This document shows, piece after piece, positions 7,248 through 15,241 of a stretch of 64,000 nt of DNA (positions are counted from its first letter, which is position 1; each line of letters starts with the position of its first letter). The notes below the pieces were generated by a model, which did not search any database, was not told the origin of the DNA, and saw only the letters and a program-made list of their open reading frames with translations. The DNA is from Parvularcula sp039818345 (lineage in GTDB: Bacteria > Pseudomonadota > Alphaproteobacteria > Caulobacterales > Parvularculaceae): contig JBCBUC010000006.1 of the NCBI GenBank assembly GCA_039818345.1, positions 62,001 to 126,000 of the forward strand, in the 5' to 3' direction. The position numbers and the translations under genes are program-made.

Positions 7248-8240
7248 TTACTGTGCTGATAAGGCTTCACAAAACGATTGCCGTGCACGGATCGCTGTTT
7301 GCGGGAAGTCGGTGAACACGCCGTCGACACCCGACGCGAACAGCCGTGTAAGCTCCGTTTCAACATCAGCACCATCCGTGGGCGCCTGGTCATCGCGCAC
7401 AGTCCACGGATGAACGAAGAGACCACGCTCATGCGCCTCGGACACAAAGTCGGTGGTTCCGCCGCGGCGATTGATAACAAGAACTTTATTGGGGCCCACA
7501 CCATCCGCATAAGTCTTAATAGAATCGAGATCTATATTGGATCGCAGCCCTTTTGGTGTCGGGATGGGTGTCACCAACTGAACCAATCGCACATCGATCT
7601 CTTCATTCAGCGATCGCAGGATCTCAGGCTCAAAGGATTGCACGAAAACGGGTGCGCTCGCCGTGGTCCAGCCTGCGTCCTTTAGAGCTTCGATGAGAGC
7701 AGCTTCAATATCGAGTCCCGATTGCGCGTGGGCTGATGGAGACTTGGTTTCGGGGTAGATCGTGACACCGGTTTCTTTTGCCAACTCTATCACGTCGTCG
7801 AATGTCGGGATAGCGAACTGACCATCGAAGGCGTCAGAGCGATCGGCTCTTGGCTGGATCGCGCGCAGGGTCTTGATCTCGGCAAGGGTAAAGTCATCGG
7901 CCCACCAATCATTTTTTAACAAGACACCGTCGCGCCTTTGTCTCTTGCGATCAGCAAATTCAGGGCGCGACGCGACATCCGTCGTGGTCGACAAATACCG
8001 ATCGTGACGCGCTATCAAAACCCCATCCTTTGTCATCACGAGATCAGGCTCGATAACATCCGAACCCTGTTCAATCGCAAGACGGTAAGAAGCAATGGTG
8101 TGTTCGGGCAGCTCACCGGATGCGCCCCGATGGGCAATGACCATCGGCTGATCGCCGGACAGCGTGGAAAAGCTGCATGTGTCTGCGTTTGCTAGGGTGC
8201 TCGCTGCAAGCACTGCGACCGCCAAACCAATCATCACCAT
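7248..8240 (-). CDS. glpQ: Glycerophosphodiester phosphodiesterase (GlpQ type)
   Basis: A 330-residue periplasmic enzyme that hydrolyses glycerophosphodiesters to glycerol-3-phosphate and an alcohol. It has a signal peptide (about residues 1-19) and the GDPD signatures AHRGASGELPEHTIASY (catalytic His/Arg, then Glu) and EPDLVMTKDGVLIARHD (metal ligands and second catalytic His). Length fits the GlpQ class. The ATG at 8240 has GAGGAG just upstream. It stands alone, convergent with the dienelactone hydrolase-like gene. Confidence 0.87.
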   Translation of the reverse strand: MVMIGLAVAVLAASTLANADTCSFSTLSGDQPMVIAHRGASGELPEHTIASYRLAIEQGSDVIEPDLVMTKDGVLIARHDRYLSTTTDVASRPEFADRKRQRRDGVLLKNDWWADDFTLAEIKTLRAIQPRADRSDAFDGQFAIPTFDDVIELAKETGVTIYPETKSPSAHAQSGLDIEAALIEALKDAGWTTASAPVFVQSFEPEILRSLNEEIDVRLVQLVTPIPTPKGLRSNIDLDSIKTYADGVGPNKVLVINRRGGTTDFVSEAHERGLFVHPWTVRDDQAPTDGADVETELTRLFASGVDGVFTDFPQTAIRARQSFCEALSAQ

Positions 8241-8641
8241 GAACTCCTCATCGCCTTGGTACCTACCGCTGCCGGCATATTGCGCAGATCATCCGCTTTG
8301 GGGAGTTCTTTTGTCGGTCGACGAGCCAAGCGAGGGACGGGTGATCATCCTATGACGTTAGATGTAGAAGGCTCCGGATCTCACGAATACCGTGAACCAC
8401 TTTTCCAAAAACGGGCCGCTGGTTACCGCTTCAGCATTCTTTTCGTCTGAGTTCAGTACAGTGATGTTGGCAGCACGAAAGAACGTGAGAAGGCGCCGTT
8501 CAAACCCTTGGTTCGTCATATTGAAGATCGGTTCTCAGTCCCCGAGCTCCGGCTCTTGATCGAGTTGAGGGAACAAATGGGGGATCAACTGATCTCCCAA
8601 ACCACCATCACTTCGAACTTAATCTGAATGTTCGAGATTTG
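8241..8641. other. 401-bp intergenic region with no recognisable gene
   Basis: This gap lies between the GDPD gene and tRNA-Ser. The short open frames here have no ribosome site or recognisable protein motif. I see no clear terminator, repeat or RNA structure. It presumably holds the GDPD promoter on its left side and the trailer of tRNA-Ser on its right side. Confidence 0.5.
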
Positions 8642-8733
8642 TGGCGGACAGGAAGGGATTCGAACCCTCGAGACGGGACAAACCGCCTACTCCCTTAGCA
8701 GGGGAGCGCCTTCGACCACTCGGCCACCTGTCC
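8642..8733 (-). tRNA. tRNA-Ser (anticodon GCU)
   Basis: On the minus strand a 7-bp acceptor stem GGACAGG/CCTGTCC closes a 92-base class II tRNA. The anticodon loop CTGCTAA gives anticodon GCU, a long variable arm follows, and the T loop reads GGTTCGAATCC. CCA is encoded at 8642-8644. Confidence 0.95.
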
Positions 8734-8862
8734 ACCGGCGGGTAGACCGCATGGCGCCAGCGCTTTCAAGGGTTTTTGTCGACTGTTGGAAAAGAGGCTG
8801 ATCCGAGGCGCTTCTGAGAGCAGCAGAACCGCGTCGAGCAATTTCGCAGAAGAACGCGGTTC

Positions 8863-9507
8863 TTAGGCCGTGATTTGGAGGCTTGATGCTTCGACGTCGT
8901 TCGCTTGAGCGTAGACCGCAATGGCCGCACTGACGCGACCTGATGCCGTTTGGTCTCCTTCGCGGCGCTCAACAGCGCGCTCAACGGCAAGCTCAGCTTG
9001 GGCATTGAGAAGCTGACGCTGCGCGGCGGCGGCCACGGCGCGGTCAGCGGCCGACGGCTCGGCCGGCGCGAGCGCCGCTTTGATCACAATGCGCATCTTG
9101 CTGATCGTGTCTTCGGGCTCGCCTTCGGGGGAGACATCGATTGGCACGGACCCGCCTACCGCGTAGTCGCGACCGTCGGGGCCCCGTTGGAAGTCATAGC
9201 TGATCGCGCCCGCATAACGCCCCGCGACGGTCTTATGGGCCTGTTCATGCGCTCTCACTTCGCGATCTCGCGCTTTGAGCTCATCAACTTGCTTTTGCTC
9301 TTCGTCTGTTAGCTGGCCGACTTGTTGCGGTTTTGGGCGATCGGCGACGTTCGATGGCGCCTGCGCCTGGCTCACCCCCGCTGTTGAAGCCGGAGCCGAG
9401 GCAGCTTGCACTGCTCCCTGCGGCCCCACGGGAGGTTCACCGCGGAGGTTGGCGCCTGGTGGTCCGGAATACCGGGTCGGCGCTTGCGTGGTCACCGAGA
9501 AATCCAT
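8863..9507 (-). CDS. SprA-related putative metalloprotease-like protein
   Basis: A 214-residue protein with a low-complexity Pro/Ala/Gln-rich N-terminal half (about residues 1-70) and a core carrying REVRAHEQAHKTVAG. The HEQAH there fits an HExxH zinc site. The following segment ISYDFQRGPDGRDYAVGGSVPIDVSPEGEP is characteristic of the SprA-related family. Proteolytic activity is not established for the family. There is no clear signal peptide, and the ribosome site is weak. It is monocistronic between tRNA-Ser and trmJ. Confidence 0.75.
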   Translation of the reverse strand: MDFSVTTQAPTRYSGPPGANLRGEPPVGPQGAVQAASAPASTAGVSQAQAPSNVADRPKPQQVGQLTDEEQKQVDELKARDREVRAHEQAHKTVAGRYAGAISYDFQRGPDGRDYAVGGSVPIDVSPEGEPEDTISKMRIVIKAALAPAEPSAADRAVAAAAQRQLLNAQAELAVERAVERREGDQTASGRVSAAIAVYAQANDVEASSLQITA

Positions 9508-9640
9508 AGTGAGAAAATAACATCACAGAGTTGCAAGAGCCTTAACAGCAAGCAACCTTAACGCGAGCCTTGTTGTGGATTTCCATCTCTTGACACGAGA
9601 GGTCCTATGGTGGGCCCGAACAAACTGCATCAAAAGCCAA

Positions 9641-10414
9641 TTAGTCTTTTGAATCTGACACTTTCCCGCCGCGACCCCACCAAGCGAATTGGCGAACCAA
9701 ACCACGGAACAGGCGAATTTCTGCCACGGTGAGTTTGGCATGGGTGAACATCGTGCGGATATTTCGTTCGAGAATTTTCCTTTTGTCAGGCGGATAGAAA
9801 TAGCCGGCTTCCTCCAGCACACCGCCGAGGTGATCGAGCATGGCATCGACCTCTTCGCGTTCGGCCGGCGCTTCTTCGTACGGGCTTTGAAAGGGAAGGC
9901 TGCGGTCTTCGGATCGGCGCCATTCATAGGCGATGAGCAGCACTGCTTGGGCGAGGTTGAGCGAGGAAAAGCCTGGATTGACCGGTAAGGTCAAAATGGC
10001 ATCAGCATGGGCGACGTCATCAGTTTCAAGCCCTGCTTTTTCCGCACCAAATAGGATCGCTGTGCGCTCGCCTAGGCTTAAGTGTTGGCGCGCGATCTGG
10101 GCACTTTCTTCAGCGTCGTAGACTGGCAGAAAAAGACCGCGCTGCCGCGCCGTGGTGGCGAGAACATAGGTACAATCGGCTGTCGCTTCACGCACGGTCT
10201 CGAAAACGCGGGCGCTGTCGAGGACACGGCCAGCTCCCGCCGCCATGGTAGTTGCTTTGGGGTTGGGCCAGCCATCACGCGGCGCGACGATCCGCATGCC
10301 ATCGAGGCCAAAATTGAGCATCGCCCGCGCGGCGGCGCCAATATTCTCGCCCATTTGGGGCCTCACGAGCACAATGAGGGGCTGCGCAGAACGGGTATCG
10401 TCGAGGGTGGTCAT
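9641..10414 (-). CDS. trmJ: tRNA (cytidine/uridine-2'-O-)-methyltransferase TrmJ
   Basis: A 257-residue SPOUT-class methyltransferase that would 2'-O-methylate position 32 of tRNA anticodon loops. SPOUT motifs are visible: N-terminal VLVRPQMGENIGAAARAM, ILFGAEKAGLETDD in the knot region, and LPVNPGFSSLNLAQAVLLIAYE near the SAM pocket. The open frame extends to 10516, but the ATG at 10414 has GAGGG upstream and matches the family N terminus. It lies 49 bases after the cold-shock gene on the same strand and may be cotranscribed with it. Confidence 0.9.
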   Translation of the reverse strand: MTTLDDTRSAQPLIVLVRPQMGENIGAAARAMLNFGLDGMRIVAPRDGWPNPKATTMAAGAGRVLDSARVFETVREATADCTYVLATTARQRGLFLPVYDAEESAQIARQHLSLGERTAILFGAEKAGLETDDVAHADAILTLPVNPGFSSLNLAQAVLLIAYEWRRSEDRSLPFQSPYEEAPAEREEVDAMLDHLGGVLEEAGYFYPPDKRKILERNIRTMFTHAKLTVAEIRLFRGLVRQFAWWGRGGKVSDSKD

Positions 10415-10463
10415 CAAACCCTCGTCCCAATGCGCTTGGTGCTGCGCAAGGGGCAAAGCGTGA

Positions 10464-11009
10464 TCAATGGGCGCGGTGCGGTGCCACGGCGGTAGCGAGG
10501 AGGCCCTTTGGACCACGCGACGCTGCGGCCATCACGCGTTCTCCGGCGGTGAGCTCGCTGAACCCACCGGCACGCACGGTTTCCATATGGACAAAGATAT
10601 CTTCAGAGCTGTCGTCTTCCTGCAAGAAACCATACCCCTTGGCGCGGCTGAACCATTTCACGGTCATCGTGCGGAGCGGCGCCCCTCTGCTCGTCAGCTC
10701 TTCGTCAGGCTGCGAGAGGGAAGGTCGCTCGGTGCTTCTCAGATGCAAGATCCGGATGGCCTGAAGGCCCTTTTCACGGCGCACAGCTTGGCACTTGATA
10801 TCGGCACCTTCGTCCGGCGCGGGCAGGCCACTTGATCGCAGACACGAGCTGTGGAGCATCACGTCGGACGAGCCGTCATCCGGCTTGATGAAGCCATAAC
10901 CCTTTGTTTGATCAAACCATTTCACCGTACCAGTGACCTCGGTCACAGGTTGGGATGTCTCATCCCCAGATGATGACGCGTTTGGTGGGCCAGACAGGTG
11001 TTCAGTCAT
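10464..11009 (-). CDS. Protein with two cold-shock domains
   Basis: A 181-residue nucleic-acid-binding protein with two cold-shock domains, at about residues 26-90 and 114-178. Each has the RNP1-like motif (KGYGFIKPDD and KGYGFLQEDD) and an RNP2-like motif (DVMLHSS and DIFVHME). Double-domain Csp proteins of this length are typical of alphaproteobacteria and act as RNA chaperones. The ATG has GGAGAGA upstream. Confidence 0.9.
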   Translation of the reverse strand: MTEHLSGPPNASSSGDETSQPVTEVTGTVKWFDQTKGYGFIKPDDGSSDVMLHSSCLRSSGLPAPDEGADIKCQAVRREKGLQAIRILHLRSTERPSLSQPDEELTSRGAPLRTMTVKWFSRAKGYGFLQEDDSSEDIFVHMETVRAGGFSELTAGERVMAAASRGPKGLLATAVAPHRAH

Positions 11010-11122
11010 CGGCTTCTCTCCACGCCCCCATTAACCATATCCCAGATGTGGCTGTTTGTCATTATCGCTTAAGGGGAGAACCCGAATCATGACTCGCGTG
11101 TAACGGGAGAGGCCAAGCCAGC

Positions 11123-14100
11123 GTGACCGTGGCGCGATCGTCATGGTTTCAAGGGCTGTTCGCGTCGCCTCGGTTGCCGAGCAGTGGTAAGACAAGTGAG
11201 TCGATAGAAAGAGAGCATGCCGTGCGCATCGATCCGCATTTTTCTTTATTGCCGGGCATCAATTATGACGTTCGCACCATCGAGACCGACAATGGTTCTT
11301 TGGATGTCTCCGTGCCATCGGAATTCTCTCAATTGGCATCGGAGATCTTGGCGCGCAAATACATGCGCCGGGCTGGCGTTCCCTCAGCGACGGTTCGCCT
11401 CCACGACGATGCTGTTCCAGAGAGCCTTCAGCGTTCCGTTCCGGCCGAGGGCGCAAGCTTTGGCTGTGAACTCGACGCGCGCGCCACGTTTGATCGTGTT
11501 GCTGGCTCCTGGGCGTATCATGGTCTGAAGCAAGGTCTGTTCAAAAGCTGGTCGGATGCTGTTCTGTTCCGCGATGAGTGTTTTGCCATGCTTGAGCGGC
11601 AGATCGTGGCGCCCAACTCCCCGCAATGGTTCAGCACAGGTCTCTCCTGGGCTTACGGAATTTCTGCACCCGGATCTGGTCATTTCCGCTTTGATGAAAC
11701 ATCGCGGACCGTGGTGGAAGTGGAGGACGTCTACGCTTACCCCCAGCCGCATGCCTGTTTTATTCAGTCGGTGCAGGACACGTTGGTCGGGGAGGGCGGT
11801 GTCTTTGACCTCATCACGCGGGAAGCCAAGCTTTTCAAGTTCGGGTCGGGCTCGGGCAGTAATTTTTCCGCCCTTCGCAGCGCGGGCGAGCCTTTATCGG
11901 CCGGCGGGACCACGTCGGGTCTGATCAGCTTTCTCAAGGTGGCTGACACGGCGGCTGGCGCGATCAAGTCCGGGGGCACCACGCGCCGAGCCGCAAAAAT
12001 GGTCGTTTTGGATCTCGATCATCCGGATATTGAAGAGTTTGTTTCCTGGAAACGGCAGGAAGAAGAGAAGGTGGCTTGTTTGGCCGCAGGTTCGGTGGTG
12101 ATTGAACGCCATCTGAGGAAGATCACCGCCGCCACCCGCGAGGCGCCGGACGCCACGCGTTTTGATCTGCGCGGAAACGATCGGCTGCGCCGGGCAGTCA
12201 ATGCTGCCAAACGCGACGGCGTGCCGAGTGGTCTCATCGATCGTTGTCTTCGAATGCTGGCCGAAACTGAAGATACACCGAATATTCCCATCTTTTCAGT
12301 TGATTGGGATAGTGAAGCCTACAGAACAGTCAGCGGGCAAAACGCCAATCTATCCGTGCGCGTGACGGATGCATTTCTTGATGCGGTGCGGGATGATGCT
12401 GAATGGCCATTGCGTCGCCGTGTTGATGGTGTGGTCACCAAAACAGTGTCCGCAACAGAACTGTGGCGCGAGATCGGCGATGCGGCATGGGCCGCGGCTG
12501 ATCCTGGTGTGCAGTTCCACGATACCATCAATGAATGGCACACATGCCCCGCCGACGGTGATATTCTTGCCTCTAATCCGTGCTCGGAGTATATGTTCCT
12601 CGATGACACGGCTTGTAATTTGGCCTCGGTCAATCTCTCAGCGTTCCTCCGAGATGATGGGAGCTTTGATACAGCTGGCCTCGCGGCAGCCAGCCGCCTG
12701 CTGACGATTGCACTCGAAATTTCCGTTGGGATGGCGTCCTATCCATCGGCGCAGATAGCCGAGCGTTCGTATCGGTACCGCACGTTGGGTCTCGGATTTG
12801 CTAATCTCGGCGGCCTCTTGATGTCGTCTGGTGTCGCTTATGACAGTGACGAGGGCCGTGCGGTGGCCGGGGCCGTGACTGCCCTCATGACCGGTGTTGG
12901 GTATCAAACGTCGGCGGAAATGGCCTCTCGGGTAGGGCCTTATGATCGCTATCAGCCCAATAAGGATGCAGCGCTTCGTGTGCTGCGTAACCATGGGGCT
13001 GCGATTGGTCTTGGCTCCTTTGAAGGCCTCACCATCGAACCTCGTTCTTTGCGGTGTGCTGATGTTCCTTTCGAGGGCCTCGGAGAGGCTGCGGAACACG
13101 CGATGGCGGTGGCGGTGACGAAAGCCGAGGCCCATGGTCTGCGCAATGCGCAGATTTCGGCGATTGCGCCGACTGGAACCATCGGCCTTCTGATGGATTG
13201 TGATACCACAGGAATTGAGCCGGACTATGCTCTGGTCAAATTTAAGCAAATGGTGGGCGGTCAAACCGTCAAGATCATCAACCGCTCTGTGCCAGGTGCG
13301 CTGCAGCGGCTTGGTTATTCGGATCGTGAGGTCAAAGATATCACCCTCTATGCAGTTGGGCGCGCAACGCTTGACGGTGCGCCAGGCGTCTCGCTCGATG
13401 GTCTGCGTGAGGAGGGCTTTGGTGAGAAACAGATCGACGCCATCGAGGCGGCGTTAAAGACAGCGTTTGACATCACCTATGTCTTTACCCGTGAGGTTCT
13501 GGGCGAGAGTTTCTTGCGCGGGAGTCTTGGTTTTTCAGAAGAGCAGATGGAGCAGTCAGGCTACCGAACACTCCGTGATCTTGGGTTTTCTGACGAGGAC
13601 GTCCACAAAGCCAACCTTTATTGCTGCGGGACCATGACCGTTGAGGGGGCGCCCCATATCAAGCCAGAGCATCTGGCGGTGTTCGACTGTGCCGCACCTT
13701 GCGGCCGTGTCGGCACCCGCGCGCTTTCTGTCAGTGCCCATATTGATATGATGGCAGCGGTGCAGCCGTTCGTGTCCGGCGCGATCTCGAAGACCGTCAA
13801 TTTGCCTGCAAGCGCGACGGCTGATGATTGCCTCACGGCCTACCAAGCTGCGCACGCCAAGGGCTTGAAAGCTGTGGCGCTCTATCGCGACGGCTCAAAA
13901 CTGAGCCAGCCCTTATCGAGCGCTCTTGGAGCCCAAGGAGACGATGATTTTGGCGAGCTTGGTGATTTGCCATCGGGAGAACGTGCCAAAGTCTATGCCG
14001 AGCGCGTGGTGGAGAAAATTGTCGAGCGCACACCTGGTCGGCGCCGGTTGCCTGATCGCCGAAAGGGATACATCCAAAAGGCAATTGTCGGCGGGCATAA

Positions 14101-14788
14101 AGTCTATCTCCATACCGGCGAGTTCGAAGACGGCGAACTCGGAGAGATCTTTGTTGATATGCACAAAGAGGGTGCGGCTTTCCGCTCTCTGATGAACAAT
14201 TTTGCTATCGCGATCTCTTTGGGCCTTCAATACGGCGTGCCGCTCGAAGAATTTGTCGATGCCTATCTTTTCACCCGGTTTGAGCCAGCGGGCCCGGTCC
14301 AGGGCAACGACCGTATCAAGAACGGAACATCGATCTTGGATTATATCTTCCGTGAGCTGGCTATCAGCTATCTCGGGCGATCAGATCTTGGCCATGTACC
14401 GGACGGTGACGGCACGTTTGACCTTGGCGGCGGCGTCAAGGCAGAGGGCGTGCGCGAGGAAGCGCAACGCTATATCTCTAAGGGGCTGACTCGTTCCTCG
14501 ACCATGGACAATTTGGTCGTGTTGCGCGGCGGCGACTTCGATCGCATGCGTCCTAACGAAGAGGAAGCTGAACCCGAACCACTGAACGATGATGTGCCAC
14601 CGGCCCCCAGTGTTTCTTCCGTTCAGGGCGGTTTAACCCTGGCGAGTGACAGAGACAACAATCGCGACGAGGCTCGACTTAAGGGCTATGAGGGCGATGC
14701 CTGTCCGGAATGTGGGCAGTTCACCCTGGTTCGTAATGGAACGTGCTTGCGCTGTGATAGCTGCGGCGCGACGACGGGATGCAGTTAA
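11123..14788 (+). CDS. nrdJ: Adenosylcobalamin-dependent (class II) ribonucleotide reductase
   Basis: A 1221-residue NrdJ that reduces ribonucleotides to deoxyribonucleotides with a B12 radical, independent of oxygen. The 10-stranded barrel core is recognisable from NSPQWFSTG (about 170), FKFGSGSGSNFSALR (about 240), the catalytic-loop segment NPCSEYMFLDDTACNLASVNLS (about 493) and APTGTIGLLMDCDTTGIEPDYAL (about 685). The C-terminal tail has a CxxC-x9-CxxCxxC zinc-ribbon-like motif with redox cysteines (about 1193-1220). Length and architecture match the alphaproteobacterial NrdJ. It starts with GTG at 11123 after GGGAGAGG. It is followed after 10 bases by a VOC-family gene. Confidence 0.95.
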   Translation: MTVARSSWFQGLFASPRLPSSGKTSESIEREHAVRIDPHFSLLPGINYDVRTIETDNGSLDVSVPSEFSQLASEILARKYMRRAGVPSATVRLHDDAVPESLQRSVPAEGASFGCELDARATFDRVAGSWAYHGLKQGLFKSWSDAVLFRDECFAMLERQIVAPNSPQWFSTGLSWAYGISAPGSGHFRFDETSRTVVEVEDVYAYPQPHACFIQSVQDTLVGEGGVFDLITREAKLFKFGSGSGSNFSALRSAGEPLSAGGTTSGLISFLKVADTAAGAIKSGGTTRRAAKMVVLDLDHPDIEEFVSWKRQEEEKVACLAAGSVVIERHLRKITAATREAPDATRFDLRGNDRLRRAVNAAKRDGVPSGLIDRCLRMLAETEDTPNIPIFSVDWDSEAYRTVSGQNANLSVRVTDAFLDAVRDDAEWPLRRRVDGVVTKTVSATELWREIGDAAWAAADPGVQFHDTINEWHTCPADGDILASNPCSEYMFLDDTACNLASVNLSAFLRDDGSFDTAGLAAASRLLTIALEISVGMASYPSAQIAERSYRYRTLGLGFANLGGLLMSSGVAYDSDEGRAVAGAVTALMTGVGYQTSAEMASRVGPYDRYQPNKDAALRVLRNHGAAIGLGSFEGLTIEPRSLRCADVPFEGLGEAAEHAMAVAVTKAEAHGLRNAQISAIAPTGTIGLLMDCDTTGIEPDYALVKFKQMVGGQTVKIINRSVPGALQRLGYSDREVKDITLYAVGRATLDGAPGVSLDGLREEGFGEKQIDAIEAALKTAFDITYVFTREVLGESFLRGSLGFSEEQMEQSGYRTLRDLGFSDEDVHKANLYCCGTMTVEGAPHIKPEHLAVFDCAAPCGRVGTRALSVSAHIDMMAAVQPFVSGAISKTVNLPASATADDCLTAYQAAHAKGLKAVALYRDGSKLSQPLSSALGAQGDDDFGELGDLPSGERAKVYAERVVEKIVERTPGRRRLPDRRKGYIQKAIVGGHKVYLHTGEFEDGELGEIFVDMHKEGAAFRSLMNNFAIAISLGLQYGVPLEEFVDAYLFTRFEPAGPVQGNDRIKNGTSILDYIFRELAISYLGRSDLGHVPDGDGTFDLGGGVKAEGVREEAQRYISKGLTRSSTMDNLVVLRGGDFDRMRPNEEEAEPEPLNDDVPPAPSVSSVQGGLTLASDRDNNRDEARLKGYEGDACPECGQFTLVRNGTCLRCDSCGATTGCS

Positions 14789-14798
14789 GGAGAGCTCA

Positions 14799-15167
14799 AT
14801 GCTAGCTTATGTGACGATTGGAACGAATGACCTCGACAAGGCGCGAGAATTTTACAGTGCGCTGATGAGTAAGCTCAAGGCCAAACCCGTTATTGAGAAC
14901 GAGCGGTCGACCATTTGGAGCAAAGGGCCAGGTCAGCCCATGATTATGCTCTGTACACCAGCAGATGGACAGGCGGCGACCTTTGGTAATGGAACGATGT
15001 TCACCCTGCAATGTGAAAGCAAGGAGAGCGTTGACGAGCTTTACGCGTTGATGCTTGAGCTTGGTGGGAAGAGCGAGGGGGAGCCGGGCATCAGAGCTGA
15101 GCGGTTTTACCTCGCCTATGCCCGCGACCTCGATGGCAACAAACTGGCGTTTTTCGCGCCAGCCTAA
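14799..15167 (+). CDS. Glyoxalase/bleomycin-resistance (VOC) superfamily protein
   Basis: A 122-residue single-domain VOC protein with the typical start YVTIGTNDLDKAREFYSALM and the end RDLDGNKLAFFAPA. Such proteins bind a metal and act as lyases, isomerases or drug-binding proteins; the substrate here is unknown. The ATG at 14799 follows AAGGAG and lies only 10 bases after nrdJ, so the two are probably cotranscribed. A strong hairpin terminator follows. Confidence 0.85.
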   Translation: MLAYVTIGTNDLDKAREFYSALMSKLKAKPVIENERSTIWSKGPGQPMIMLCTPADGQAATFGNGTMFTLQCESKESVDELYALMLELGGKSEGEPGIRAERFYLAYARDLDGNKLAFFAPA

Positions 15168-15188
15168 CCGATCCCAAATGCGGCCAAC

Positions 15189-15222
15189 AAAAAACCCCGC
15201 CGGTCAGACCGGCGGGGTTCTT
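15189..15222. terminator. Bidirectional intrinsic terminator between VOC gene and TonB receptor
   Basis: A perfect GC-rich stem (ACCCCGCCGGTC pairing with GACCGGCGGGGT) is flanked by an A run on the left and a short T-rich stretch on the right. The A run becomes a strong U tract for the minus-strand receptor transcript. Confidence 0.85.
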
Positions 15223-15241
15223 GTTGCGCTGGCCCCTAGAC

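Noticed and set aside
9523..9927. A second frame on the trmJ strand
   Set aside because: It overlaps trmJ out of frame and has no family resemblance.
12638..13264. A 208-codon minus-strand frame
   Set aside because: Antisense to nrdJ; composition unlike a protein.
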